From: an uncultured Gemmatimonadales bacterium
Lineage (GTDB): Bacteria; Gemmatimonadota; Gemmatimonadetes; Gemmatimonadales; GWC2-71-9
Direction of reading: 5' to 3'
DNA: 64,000 nucleotides
NCBI GenBank assembly: GCA_947259405.1
Contig: CAMYLY010000007.1
Coordinates: 94,968-158,967, forward strand
In this document: piece after piece, positions 8,675 to 17,042 of the stretch
How the letters are laid out: the number at the start of each line of letters is the position of its first letter
Position numbering within the stretch: the first letter of the stretch is position 1
Program-made: the position numbers and the translations under genes
The notes under the pieces: model-generated
What the model was told of the DNA's origin: nothing
What the model saw: only the letters and a program-made list of their open reading frames with translations
Database searches by the model: none

Positions 8675-9397
8675 TCAGGCGCCCACGAGTGCGCCAAGTG
8701 CCGCACGCGCGTCGCGACGCTCGTCGATGATCTCGTCGCGCGCAATGCGCCCATCGACGATGTCCACGCGTCGGCTCGCCATACGAGCCAACTCGGGGTC
8801 GTGCGTGACCAAGACGACCGTTGCGCCTTCGCCGTTCAGACTCTGCAGAATCTCCATGATCTCTAGGCCCGACTGCGAGTCGAGATTCCCGGTCGGCTCG
8901 TCCGCAAGGATGAGATCAGGCGTGTTGACCAGGGCTCTGGCAATCGCGACGCGCTGTTGCTGTCCACCCGACAACTCGCTCGGTATGTGCGACGCGCGGT
9001 CTGCCAGACCCACGCGATCGAGCGCCTTCATTGCGAGGCCCGCGAGATCGGAACGATCGGAGTAGATCAGCGGCAACTCGACGTTCTCGATGGCAGGTGT
9101 CTTGGGCATCAGATGGAACGACTGGAAGACGAATCCGACCTTGTCGTTCCGGATCGCCGCTAGCTCGTCAGCACTGAAGCTGCTCACGTCGCGACCGTCC
9201 AAGTGATACGTCCCTTTGTCCGATCGGTCCAGCAGGCCTAGTACGTTCAGTAACGTCGACTTCCCAGAGCCCGATGGGCCGAGTATCGCCACGAATTGGC
9301 CGCGATCGATAGCCAACGACACGTCATCCAAGGCTCGGACGACGTTAGCGTCTTTTTTGTAGTGTTTATGGATGCCCTTCACGTCGATCATGCTCAT
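8675..9397 (-). CDS. ABC transporter ATPase of the MacB/LolD type
   Basis: This 240-residue nucleotide-binding subunit has Walker A GPSGSGKST at 40-48, the Q-loop at about 92, signature LSGGQ at 142-146, Walker B LILADE at 162-167, and the H-loop histidine at 199. The EPTGNLD stretch and the compact size are typical of the MacB/LolD/FtsE subgroup, which works with FtsX-fold permeases. It is encoded between the adaptor and the two permeases. Confidence 0.95.
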   Translation of the reverse strand: MSMIDVKGIHKHYKKDANVVRALDDVSLAIDRGQFVAILGPSGSGKSTLLNVLGLLDRSDKGTYHLDGRDVSSFSADELAAIRNDKVGFVFQSFHLMPKTPAIENVELPLIYSDRSDLAGLAMKALDRVGLADRASHIPSELSGGQQQRVAIARALVNTPDLILADEPTGNLDSQSGLEIMEILQSLNGEGATVVLVTHDPELARMASRRVDIVDGRIARDEIIDERRDARAALGALVGA

Positions 9398-9427
9398 GGA
9401 ATGCGCCCCTTCGCTGGTGTCCTGTTC

Positions 9428-10492
9428 CTATTGTGATATGGTTCCGACCACGACGCGGTCGCCCTCGTTGAGGCCGTCGACGACCTCGGTGTATTCGCGA
9501 CTGCGGTAGCCCAATTGGATGTTCTTCCGAAGGCGTTCCGCGCCTTGCGTCACAAAAGCATAGGTGCCGTTGCGGTCCCTTCGGACCGCGCTATTGGGGA
9601 TCGCGATCACGTCGTCGCGACGTTCGAGCTCGATGTTCACGGTCGTGGTCATCTCCGGCCGGAGCGTCTTGCCATGATCGGCGGAGATTTCGACGACGGT
9701 GATGTAGTTGACCACGGCGTCCTGGATCTCTGCCATGGGGCGGATAGCCGTCACTGTCCCTTCGAAGTCGGTTCCCGAATACGTATCGACCGTGAAGAGG
9801 GCACGTTGCCCGAGTTCGACTCGTCCGATGTCCGTCTCATCGACGTAGGCCCAGACTTCGAGGCGTGCCAGATCGATGATCGTGACGAAGGTCGGTGACG
9901 CAAAGCTCGCGGCGACCGTTTCGCCCACCTGTGTTGCCACCTCCGCCACGACGCCCCCGATTGGTGCGGAGATCTTGGTGTACCCGAGTTGAATGCGCGT
10001 TAGGTCGAGATTGGCTTCTGCTTGTCGAACCTGGGACGCCGTAACGTCCCGTTGCCGCTCCATGACGTCCATCTCCGCGTCGGGGATTATCTCCCTTTCT
10101 CGGAGCTCAACGGCCCGCGCGTACTCCTGTGCAGCATAGGCGTGTTCCGCTCGGGCGTTCTCGAGGGTGGCTTCGGCCTGGGTGACACGCGCCGCGAATT
10201 CGGTCGAATCGAGTTGCGCGAGAAGCTCCCCCTTCCGCACCCGGTCGCCCACGGTCACGTAGAGACGTTGGAGTACGCCCGAGACGCGGGAGCCCACGCG
10301 CACCTCCGCCCCTACCATAGGACGGACGACCCCAGTCGCGAGCACGGTCGCGCGGAGATCACGTCGGGCGACTAGTGCCGTCTGCGCCTCGTCATCGCTG
10401 CGATCCGCACTGGAGTCGTCGTTGCCAGTCGTCACGAACCACGCGCCGGATCCGACGAGCAGAATCAGTGCGATGATCGAGATCGCTCTCAT
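9428..10492 (-). CDS. MacA/HlyD-type periplasmic adaptor
   Basis: The protein has 354 residues from ATG 10492, with GAGGCA upstream. An N-terminal membrane anchor (about 3-20) is followed by an acidic linker and a barrel-sandwich hybrid (VGSRVSGVLQRLYVTVGDRV). A helical hairpin (about 95-160, rich in Ala, Glu and Arg) comes next, then the returning lipoyl half (ISAPIGGVVAEV) and beta-barrel and membrane-proximal domains. It would link the inner-membrane ABC complex to an outer-membrane exit duct. No TolC-like gene is in the window, so the duct must be encoded elsewhere. Confidence 0.92.
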   Translation of the reverse strand: MRAISIIALILLVGSGAWFVTTGNDDSSADRSDDEAQTALVARRDLRATVLATGVVRPMVGAEVRVGSRVSGVLQRLYVTVGDRVRKGELLAQLDSTEFAARVTQAEATLENARAEHAYAAQEYARAVELREREIIPDAEMDVMERQRDVTASQVRQAEANLDLTRIQLGYTKISAPIGGVVAEVATQVGETVAASFASPTFVTIIDLARLEVWAYVDETDIGRVELGQRALFTVDTYSGTDFEGTVTAIRPMAEIQDAVVNYITVVEISADHGKTLRPEMTTTVNIELERRDDVIAIPNSAVRRDRNGTYAFVTQGAERLRKNIQLGYRSREYTEVVDGLNEGDRVVVGTISQ

Positions 10493-10506
10493 TTGCTGCC
10501 TCGCGA

Positions 10507-10899
10507 TCAATGATGGATGATGGGAGTGGAACCCGATTCGAGGCGTTCGTGCTCGACACTGATCCAATCATGGAACGCCGCGAGTTGTTCGGTGTCGAGG
10601 AGCGTCTCGATTTCGCGGCGTGCGCTATCCATGGTGGCCGCGAGCACGGGATGTACGGGAGCCAGATGCCCTTCGAGCTTTGCATGGTACCGATCCAGGA
10701 CTGCATCGACGGCGTGGCGTTGCCCGTCCGTCAGAGACAGCGATCCCAACATGTCGAAGAACGCTTCTTCGTGAGTGCGTTCGGTGGTTGGTGCGTGCAT
10801 GGCGTGCGCGAGCCACACGTGGGTGCCCAACACGCCGAACACAGCTCCAATGACGACGAGTCCCGCAGCAGCGAAACCCGCTCGAGTGATCCCACTCAT
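10507..10899 (-). CDS. Spy/CnrX-like periplasmic sensor protein
   Basis: The protein has 130 residues from ATG 10899, which overlaps the stop of the anti-sigma candidate by four bases. The signal or anchor helix is AGFAAAGLVVIGAVFGVLGT. The mature part is helical with an LTXXQ-like element (SLSLTDGQRHAVDAVLDRY) and HPVLAATMDSARREIETLL. This is the pattern of the metal-resistance/Spy/CpxP fold. Histidines cluster near the anchor (HVWLAHAMH) and at the extreme C-terminus (IIHH), which could bind metal. The place between sigma/anti-sigma and efflux genes recalls CnrX in the cnr system, although gene order and efflux type differ. Confidence 0.7.
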   Translation of the reverse strand: MSGITRAGFAAAGLVVIGAVFGVLGTHVWLAHAMHAPTTERTHEEAFFDMLGSLSLTDGQRHAVDAVLDRYHAKLEGHLAPVHPVLAATMDSARREIETLLDTEQLAAFHDWISVEHERLESGSTPIIHH

Positions 10900-11249
10900 T
10901 CCTGACCTCCACTTTGGACCAGCAAGATGGTCGAAATACTCGAGATGTCCGCTCGTTCGACGACCGCCTGATCCACCGGATCGTCGGGCCCGAGCACCTG
11001 TTCGAACGTGATGGGCGCAGGGGGAGCGGCCGGCGGCCCGACGATGACGGCACCGACGACGGCGGCCGCCGCGGCGACCCCGATCGCGGGGCTCCACTTG
11101 GCGAGCGGATACCACCACGCCTGCACGTTACGGTGCTCGCGCAGGACCGGCTCGGCCGAGTCGACGATCCGCGCGGCCAAGTGCTGCCAATAGGAGGGGT
11201 CGTCTGGCAAACGGGGTTCGAGCTGGCTTCGGCCCAGTTCGTTACTCAT
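10896..11249 (-). CDS. Single-pass membrane protein, candidate anti-sigma factor
   Basis: This 117-residue protein has a charged cytoplasmic N-terminus (about 1-52) with DDPSYWQHLAARIV, one transmembrane helix (about 54-72, Ala/Val-rich, ending in a PPAAPPAP stretch) and a short periplasmic tail. The ATG directly follows the TAG of the ECF sigma gene, so the two are translationally coupled. No HxxxCxxC zinc motif of the classic ZAS anti-sigma domain is present. The anti-sigma role is therefore inferred from coupling, topology and length. Confidence 0.55.
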   Translation of the reverse strand: MSNELGRSQLEPRLPDDPSYWQHLAARIVDSAEPVLREHRNVQAWWYPLAKWSPAIGVAAAAAVVGAVIVGPPAAPPAPITFEQVLGPDDPVDQAVVERADISSISTILLVQSGGQE

Positions 11250-11810
11250 CTACGCCCCTTTCTCCTCATTCAGGTGACGCAAGGCGTCGCGCAACGTCGT
11301 CCGGGCCCGATGCCGATGGGTGCGGACGGTTGCTGCATTCATGCCCAACATCTCGGCGACCTCGGTGCTGTCGAATCCTTCGATATCGCAGAGCCGAAAA
11401 CACGTACGTTGCATCGCCGACAGGATGTCGAGGCCACGGTCGATGCTCTCCCGAAGGTGCGCGCGATGCGCGAGATCCTCAGGGTCCGCACTGTCGCTCG
11501 GCAACTCGTCGGGAATAGCGACGGATGTCCACCGCGCATGCCGTTCAGCGGCGTTCCGACCGACGTTCCGAAGGATCGTGAAGAACCACGGCCGGAACGG
11601 CCGGGTCTCGTCGAACGAGGGCAGGGCGCGCAGCGCGCGGTGGAAAGCGTCCTGCACAAGGTCTTCGGCGTCGTCCCGCGTGGGGGCGAACTCCCACGCG
11701 ACCGCGAGGGCCGGCCGAAGGTACCGGACGACCAGCGTCCCAAAGGCCTCGCGGTTGCCCGCACGTGCCTCGACAACCAGTTCACGGTCTGGTGCATTGT
11801 CCTGGCGCAT
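11250..11810 (-). CDS. ECF-type RNA polymerase sigma factor
   Basis: This 186-residue protein has sigma region 2 at about 15-85 (with AEDLVQDAFHRALRALPSF and RPWFFTILRNVGRN) and region 4 at about 125-175, where EVAEMLGMNAATVRTHRHRA is the helix-turn-helix. It is the first gene of a six- to seven-gene minus-strand operon ending in the MacAB-type exporter, so it probably controls that exporter and itself. The upstream 290 bases (11811-12102) show no gene, and I could not assign an ECF-type promoter there with confidence. Confidence 0.95.
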   Translation of the reverse strand: MRQDNAPDRELVVEARAGNREAFGTLVVRYLRPALAVAWEFAPTRDDAEDLVQDAFHRALRALPSFDETRPFRPWFFTILRNVGRNAAERHARWTSVAIPDELPSDSADPEDLAHRAHLRESIDRGLDILSAMQRTCFRLCDIEGFDSTEVAEMLGMNAATVRTHRHRARTTLRDALRHLNEEKGA

Positions 11811-12102
11811 CGCGTCAGAGTTAGCTGAATGGCTGCTTCAATGACAGTACAGCTGAAGGGCATGAGGTGTTTACACGGCTGTTCTTTGGGACGATGGCAG
11901 ATGCTGATCCGCCTATCGGCGCCGGCACGTCGCGACGAGCGATGCGCGTCCGCCGCCAATCAGTGATCAGCCTCCGTACCGCTCCCGCAGTTTCATCTTC
12001 CGCACACCCAGCCCGGTTGACGGACCGAAGATGCGTCTGGGTGCTGCGAGGGCGAGGTGGGCACGTTGCCCTCTCCAAGGTGGTGCGGGACCAGGCTTGA
12101 GG

Positions 12103-12654
12103 CTACTTCACCTCCCGCTCGAGCTGCTCGGCCAGCACAACGAAGTTCACGCACGTGCCGACTTGCGCCTCTTCCTCCTCCGCCGCCACAAACTCCTTCT
12201 CGAACACCGATTGGCGATCGCCAGTGATGACCTGTTCCGCCATCGGAAAGAGGATGTTGTCCTCCTTCTGAATGTGCGCGCGGAGCAGTCCGATATAGCC
12301 ACGGGCCGCGGTCACCACCTGCTGTGACGCGCTCTCATCACCTTCCTGCCAGACTTCGGCCGCCTCTCGGATCGCCTTCGTGTAGCGACGTCCCTGGTCG
12401 TGCTCCGTCAGCATCACCGCGATTGGTCCCTGATGGGTCGGCATGCCTGCCGCTACCATCTCCTTGAAGAGCATGTCTTCTTCTTTGTGGTGATGACATC
12501 CGTCGGCAAAGCCGCGCATGAACTCCGCCGCGTCCAGAAAGAACCGCGGCTCCGGTGGGTTGCCAGCTTCGATGCGCTCGATCCCCTTCTCCAACGCGTC
12601 GAGTACCCGCTCGATTACGCGGTGCTCGTTCATCAAGACGTCAGTTGCGTGCAC
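12103..12654 (-). CDS. Hemerythrin HHE cation-binding domain protein
   Basis: This 183-residue protein has the hemerythrin iron-ligand pattern: LMNEHRVIERVLD near the N-terminus, DGCHHHKEEDMLF in the middle, LTEHDQGRRY, and LLRAHIQKEDNILFPMAE. These provide the H...HxxxE...H...HxxxxD set for a di-iron site. GTG 12654 is preferred because GGAG lies 7 bases upstream, whereas the ATG at 12633 has no such site. The start overlaps the end of the S9 peptidase gene by 14 bases. Likely functions are oxygen or nitric-oxide sensing, or iron handling. Confidence 0.92.
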   Translation of the reverse strand: MHATDVLMNEHRVIERVLDALEKGIERIEAGNPPEPRFFLDAAEFMRGFADGCHHHKEEDMLFKEMVAAGMPTHQGPIAVMLTEHDQGRRYTKAIREAAEVWQEGDESASQQVVTAARGYIGLLRAHIQKEDNILFPMAEQVITGDRQSVFEKEFVAAEEEEAQVGTCVNFVVLAEQLEREVK

Positions 12655-15514
12655 GACTCGACTCCTTGACCAGGAACGGCACGCCGTCGGTCATCCACTC
12701 GGGTGCCGGTTTCCCCTGCAAGTAGTGATCGAAGAACTCGAAGTATCGGATCGTGAGATCCCGTCGGTTAGCCAGCCCACGCAGCCCGTGTCCCTCTTCC
12801 GGGTATGCCAGCATGTAGGCGGTCTTCCCGTTGTAGCGGAGCGCCTGGTAGAAGTTCATGCCCTCGCTGAAGTCGACGATTGGGTCGGCGGTGCCGTGCA
12901 TGATGAGGATCGGCGCTACCGTTTCGCGCGCGTGCGTGATCGCGCTTTCGAACCGATAGAGCGCCGGATCGTCGAACGGTGTGGTGCCCCAGCGCCCCTG
13001 TCCGAAGAGGTAATAATCGCTGCCAGGTGCCCCGCTCCCAGCAGACACTTGGTACGACCAGCCCCAGCTCTGATTGAAGTCTGCCTCGATGTCGGTCACG
13101 CCAGCGCCCATGCCCACTGCCGCGAACATCTTGGACCGCGACCCGATGAATGCTGCTCCTTCGCCACCGTAGCTGTGCCCGTGCACCCCAATGCGGTCGG
13201 GGTCAGCGTATCCCATCTCGATCACTTTGCGCGTGGCCGCCTCGACGCTTTCCAGCATATCGCTGTGTGACGAGCCGGTGCGGAAGTGCACGTCGGCTAA
13301 CATCGTGATGTACCCGCGACTCAGGGCCTCGACTGACAACGACCCCATGCCAGTCATCAGGCGTAGTGCCGGGTACCGGTGGAGATTCTGTGAGTTCTTT
13401 TCGTAGAACGTCACGATCATCGGCCGTCGCTCGCCTTGTTGGTGACCGTCAGGCAACGCGAGCACACCCTGGAGCCGCACGCCGTCCTTGTTTTGGTAGT
13501 CAAACAACACCGTTTGCCCCCACATGTACTCAGCCTGTTGTGGGTTAGCGTCGCTGATCTTCCGCATGTTGGTAAACGAGGAACCCGACACCAGCAGGTC
13601 GGGGAACTCCCTGAACGTCTGCCGAGTGAGGAGGAAGCGGTCTGCCTTGTCCGCCCGGCGGGGCGTGTTGAACCGGGCGTTCTCGAAGACCAGTTCCCGC
13701 AACCGGTCGCTTTCCAGCCGGTAGAACCCGGATTTCTTGGACCAATGGCCAAACGCCGACAGCGTCACCGGTCGCTGCAGATCGATCTCGCGTCCGGTCC
13801 GCACGCGGCGCGGTGCCGCGGAGTCGATAGGTTCCGTACGCACGTAGCGGAATCGGATGTCGCCTTGTTGACCTTCCCCGTTTGTTAGGTTCCGAGCCTC
13901 GCCGTTGCCGAATGGCAAGAGCCAGAGGTCGTACCGCTCGCGAACGATGACTCCGCTCCCATCGCTCGCGTATCCCTCGACGCCGTACGAAGGTCTTGGA
14001 CCCACATAGTCCCACTGCATATTCAGGAACTCACCGTTCTCACCAGCGGCCAAGGTGTGCGTGGTGCCTTCCTCGAGATCATACGCGTTGAATCGGTCTT
14101 CGTCCCAGTACACGAAACGACGGCCGTCGGGCGTGATGCCGAACTCGTGCGACCCAGTCAACTGCCCCTTGAGCATTAACGTGCGCTCACCCGTGGCCGT
14201 GTTAACGCGGTAGATATCCGCTCGTGACTGCGCCGTGTCTTGGATATAGGCACGGTCGTCCATGCCGACAGCCCACCGGCCATCGGGTGCGATCTGGACG
14301 GTGCGCATCGCGGAATCCGCCAGGGTGATGTATCGGCCGCTCATTACGTCGAAGGCCTGCTGGAACGTGCGATTGCGATCGCGGTTCGCCTGGATCATCT
14401 GTACCGACTGCACGCGCTCGTCCTGGGTGGTCCACACGTCCACGTTGGCCACCGAGTCTCGACTCGGCCGCTTGCTTGTATCGGGTGCCGCCGTCTGCGG
14501 GATGATCCCGAAGAACGCACGTCGACCGTCTTCACTCCACGTGAGTGCCGCGCGCTCGCTGATGACGAACCCTTCCGGAAAGCCGTCGGCCGTGGGATCG
14601 AGCGTGACCATGGTTGGCGCGTGGTCGAACGACTCGCGCACATTCGCGAACGAGACGAGGGTGTTGTTGCGCTCGCGCTTCTTCTCGACCGGATGTCCCT
14701 TGAGCGCCGCGACGCGGTCGCCGTCGTCACTCCATCGGATCCGGCTGTAAATCAGTGTGTCGTTGTCGATCGCCCTGACGCGGCTGTCATCGAGATCCAT
14801 CAAGAACAGTCCATTCCCATCGCGCACCTTGGCATCGACGGCGTACGCCAGCATGTCACCCTGCCGACTGAACACCGCGTCTCCAACGCTGCCGAGGTGT
14901 AGGCTTCGCCATTCCGCGAGCGTATGAAGCACGACGTCCACGCCGTTGGATTCAGTATTGTCGCGCCCCCGACCGCCGGATTCAGGCCGGCGCCGGAGCA
15001 AAAGGTGCGTGGACGTCATGTTGAAGGTCGCCGACTGCATCCCCTCCCACGACTGCGTGCGTCCTGTGCTCAAATCGCGCAACTCCATCCTTGGGGGCGT
15101 GGCGGTTTGCCGCGTCGAATCCTGCGTCGCGCTTGTATCGGCATTGGTCGAATCGTCGTCGCCTTTCTTGGGGGCCGGAATGGAATCGATCTGGTAGACG
15201 ATCCAGCGCGAGTCCGGTGAAAACACGCCACCGTGCGCATGCGGGATCACCACGTCCTGGTTGGACTCCAGGTTGCGGATCCGGATCTCCGGTTTGGAAT
15301 CGTGCTGGAGGGTGTTGCTGTATCGAAGCGTGTAGGCTACCCACTGGCCGTTGCCGGCGATTCTCGCGTCCTGGATCGTGCGCCACTTGGCGTAGTCGTC
15401 AATGGTGACAGGCTTTGCGCCGTTCTGCGCCCAGGCCTGGCTGATAGGGAGACCGACAAACAGCAGCAGCGCACGCCTGAGATGGCGCTGCGCGGCGACG
15501 ATTCTCGAGTTCAT
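12641..15514 (-). CDS. Secreted S9 (prolyl oligopeptidase family) peptidase
   Basis: The protein has 957 residues from ATG 15514, preceded by GAGGA. A signal peptide (1-30, ending QAWAQ) leads into a beta-propeller region (about 35-640) with WD/PD40-like stretches such as FSPDSRWIVYQID and APDGRWAVG. The C-terminal alpha/beta-hydrolase domain carries the triad: S781 in GHSYGG, D877 in GTADP and H909 in EEGHGL. The size and layout match the secreted S9 dipeptidyl- or acylaminoacyl-peptidase-like enzymes used for peptide scavenging. The only close neighbour is the overlapping hemerythrin gene, with no obvious functional link. Confidence 0.93.
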   Translation of the reverse strand: MNSRIVAAQRHLRRALLLFVGLPISQAWAQNGAKPVTIDDYAKWRTIQDARIAGNGQWVAYTLRYSNTLQHDSKPEIRIRNLESNQDVVIPHAHGGVFSPDSRWIVYQIDSIPAPKKGDDDSTNADTSATQDSTRQTATPPRMELRDLSTGRTQSWEGMQSATFNMTSTHLLLRRRPESGGRGRDNTESNGVDVVLHTLAEWRSLHLGSVGDAVFSRQGDMLAYAVDAKVRDGNGLFLMDLDDSRVRAIDNDTLIYSRIRWSDDGDRVAALKGHPVEKKRERNNTLVSFANVRESFDHAPTMVTLDPTADGFPEGFVISERAALTWSEDGRRAFFGIIPQTAAPDTSKRPSRDSVANVDVWTTQDERVQSVQMIQANRDRNRTFQQAFDVMSGRYITLADSAMRTVQIAPDGRWAVGMDDRAYIQDTAQSRADIYRVNTATGERTLMLKGQLTGSHEFGITPDGRRFVYWDEDRFNAYDLEEGTTHTLAAGENGEFLNMQWDYVGPRPSYGVEGYASDGSGVIVRERYDLWLLPFGNGEARNLTNGEGQQGDIRFRYVRTEPIDSAAPRRVRTGREIDLQRPVTLSAFGHWSKKSGFYRLESDRLRELVFENARFNTPRRADKADRFLLTRQTFREFPDLLVSGSSFTNMRKISDANPQQAEYMWGQTVLFDYQNKDGVRLQGVLALPDGHQQGERRPMIVTFYEKNSQNLHRYPALRLMTGMGSLSVEALSRGYITMLADVHFRTGSSHSDMLESVEAATRKVIEMGYADPDRIGVHGHSYGGEGAAFIGSRSKMFAAVGMGAGVTDIEADFNQSWGWSYQVSAGSGAPGSDYYLFGQGRWGTTPFDDPALYRFESAITHARETVAPILIMHGTADPIVDFSEGMNFYQALRYNGKTAYMLAYPEEGHGLRGLANRRDLTIRYFEFFDHYLQGKPAPEWMTDGVPFLVKESSRARN

Positions 15515-15611
15515 GGATTCCTCGCGACCAGTGGATCGTGAACGATACCTCGGTGGATCCGGGGGAGCCAAGGGGGAGAGACTTCGAGTCCGGGCCTCGT
15601 GCGGTGGGGTG

Positions 15612-15881
15612 TTACCCACTGCACCGCTCATTTTGTATCTCCTCGAACTGGGAAGCGCCCGCCTCGTTCGGCAGCACCGAGAGGTCTGGCCGGAATCGGT
15701 ACGTTACGGCCTCGCGCCACTGGGCGGGTTGCATGATGGCGGTCTCGAGCTCGGCCGCCAACCCGGGTTTTGCCGTGACCTCATACGTGCGGGCGAGGCT
15801 GTTGTCCTGGGCGGTGGCGGTACCGACGCTCAGAACGGCGCAAGCAGTGCAAGCACCGATTGGCGGAATCGAGATGTCCAC
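15612..15881 (-). pseudogene. Truncated secreted protein remnant
   Basis: This 89-residue frame has a convincing signal-like start (ACTACAVLSVGTATAQ) and a mature N-terminus, LARTYEVTAKPGLAAELETA, of the type seen in NIPSNAP/ABM-like secreted proteins. It is broadly like the start of the protein at 26927-27715. After about residue 52 the sequence no longer continues that fold and the frame ends. I read it as a decayed or truncated gene; a very short real gene cannot be excluded. Confidence 0.35.
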
Positions 15882-16214
15882 ATGGGAAGCTCCCGCAGGG
15901 GACGGGAGCAGCTATAGCCGGTGATCGATGTCGGCGAGGTGCCCTTCAAGAGAGGCAGGCACCTCCGGATCCGCTGAATCGCACAACCCGCCACAACCGC
16001 GTGTTCTATGGCATTCGACAGAAGTGTGACCGACCTCACGGCAGCCTAACTGGCCTTGGCATAATGATTTGGTGTCGACGCTGGCGATTGGGCGGGGACA
16101 CCTGTCGTACCGTCTCGTCTCGGCGCACAGCATCGACGGACAAGGTTACGAATGACCACGTGTCGGTGCGGCCGAGGAAGGTCCTTGCCGCACCGTCGCA
16201 CGAATGGAGGGAAC
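15882..16214. other. Intergenic stretch without a gene
   Basis: No coding pattern was found on either strand. The only structure seen is a small hairpin of GCTCCCG at 15889-15895 with its complement at 15903-15909. The ribosome-binding site of the next gene (GGAGGG) lies at the right end. Confidence 0.5.
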
Positions 16215-16901
16215 ATGCAGGCACATCGAGTCAGAACACTCATTGCCGGATCCACCGCCGTACTGTTGGCGTGTGGCGACGGCACGGGGCCCGCGGTCGA
16301 CCGCAACGATCCCGGCACGGGAACTGGAACATTGAGCGTGATTGCCGACATCCACGGCGAAGACATCGTCGGCGGTCTGGAAACCGTGATGGACGTCCAG
16401 GTGCGGGACGGGCAAGGCGCTCCCGTATCCGGCGCGACCGTGACGATTGACAACGGCACCACTGGGACCACGACGCTGTTCGAGACGGGGCCCGGCTCAG
16501 GCGACTACACCGCCACGATCAATGGCTTTGCGGACGGAGACTACACGCTCAACGTCGTCGCGGACACGGACCGGGTCGAGAACGTCCGCGTCGGAGGCAT
16601 CGGCGTTCACACGATCGACAACCCGCTTCTCACGGACACGGTGCCGGCCAACCAGCCGCTGCTCGTGATGTGGAGCCGCCCCTCAGAGAGCTTCCGTGCC
16701 GACGTGGAGTCGCGCGAATACCAGGCCGAGGACATCCTGGATTCGGGTAGTCATACCATTCCTGCCGGTGACGTCCGCGCGCGGTCTGATGAACGTATCC
16801 GTATCACGCGCGTCAACGAAGTGAGCATGGCGGGTGGTTTGGCGGGTTCGCGGTTGCAACTCCGGTTGCGACGCGAGAGCGAGCCCATTCTCGTGCAGTA
16901 G
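16215..16901 (+). CDS. Lipoprotein with an Ig/carboxypeptidase-regulatory-like domain
   Basis: The protein has 228 residues from ATG 16215, with GGAGGG 5 bases upstream. The signal peptide ends in the lipobox LLAC (C near residue 20), so it is a lipoprotein. A Gly/Thr-rich linker precedes a beta-sandwich region: VMDVQVRDGQGAPVSGATVT and GSGDYTATINGFADGDYTLN, the pattern of bacterial Ig-like or carboxypeptidase regulatory domains. The C-terminal 100 residues are unrecognised. A bidirectional terminator hairpin follows. The function is unknown; an extracytoplasmic structural or binding role is plausible. Confidence 0.75.
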   Translation: MQAHRVRTLIAGSTAVLLACGDGTGPAVDRNDPGTGTGTLSVIADIHGEDIVGGLETVMDVQVRDGQGAPVSGATVTIDNGTTGTTTLFETGPGSGDYTATINGFADGDYTLNVVADTDRVENVRVGGIGVHTIDNPLLTDTVPANQPLLVMWSRPSESFRADVESREYQAEDILDSGSHTIPAGDVRARSDERIRITRVNEVSMAGGLAGSRLQLRLRRESEPILVQ

Positions 16902-16949
16902 TACCAGCTGTCGCACCGGGTGCGGAGACGCAGCCGGATCAGCGAGAGA

Positions 16950-16992
16950 GACGAAAGCCGAGGCGGGACGAGATCCCCCCTCGGCTTTCGTC
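16950..16992. terminator. Bidirectional terminator hairpin between convergent genes
   Basis: A 14-bp perfect stem (16950-16963 with 16979-16992, arms GACGAAAGCCGAGG and its complement) has A/T-rich outer arms. It lies between the lipoprotein gene ending at 16901 and the minus-strand gene ending at 17043. Confidence 0.75.
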
Positions 16993-17042
16993 ATGCGAGG
17001 CCTTGCGTGGGCCGGGCGCGGCAGCCACCACCCACCCAAGAC

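Noticed and set aside
10914-11828. Plus-strand frame of about 300 codons
   Set aside because: It is antisense to the sigma and anti-sigma genes and rich in Arg, Asp and Gly without a fold-like pattern.
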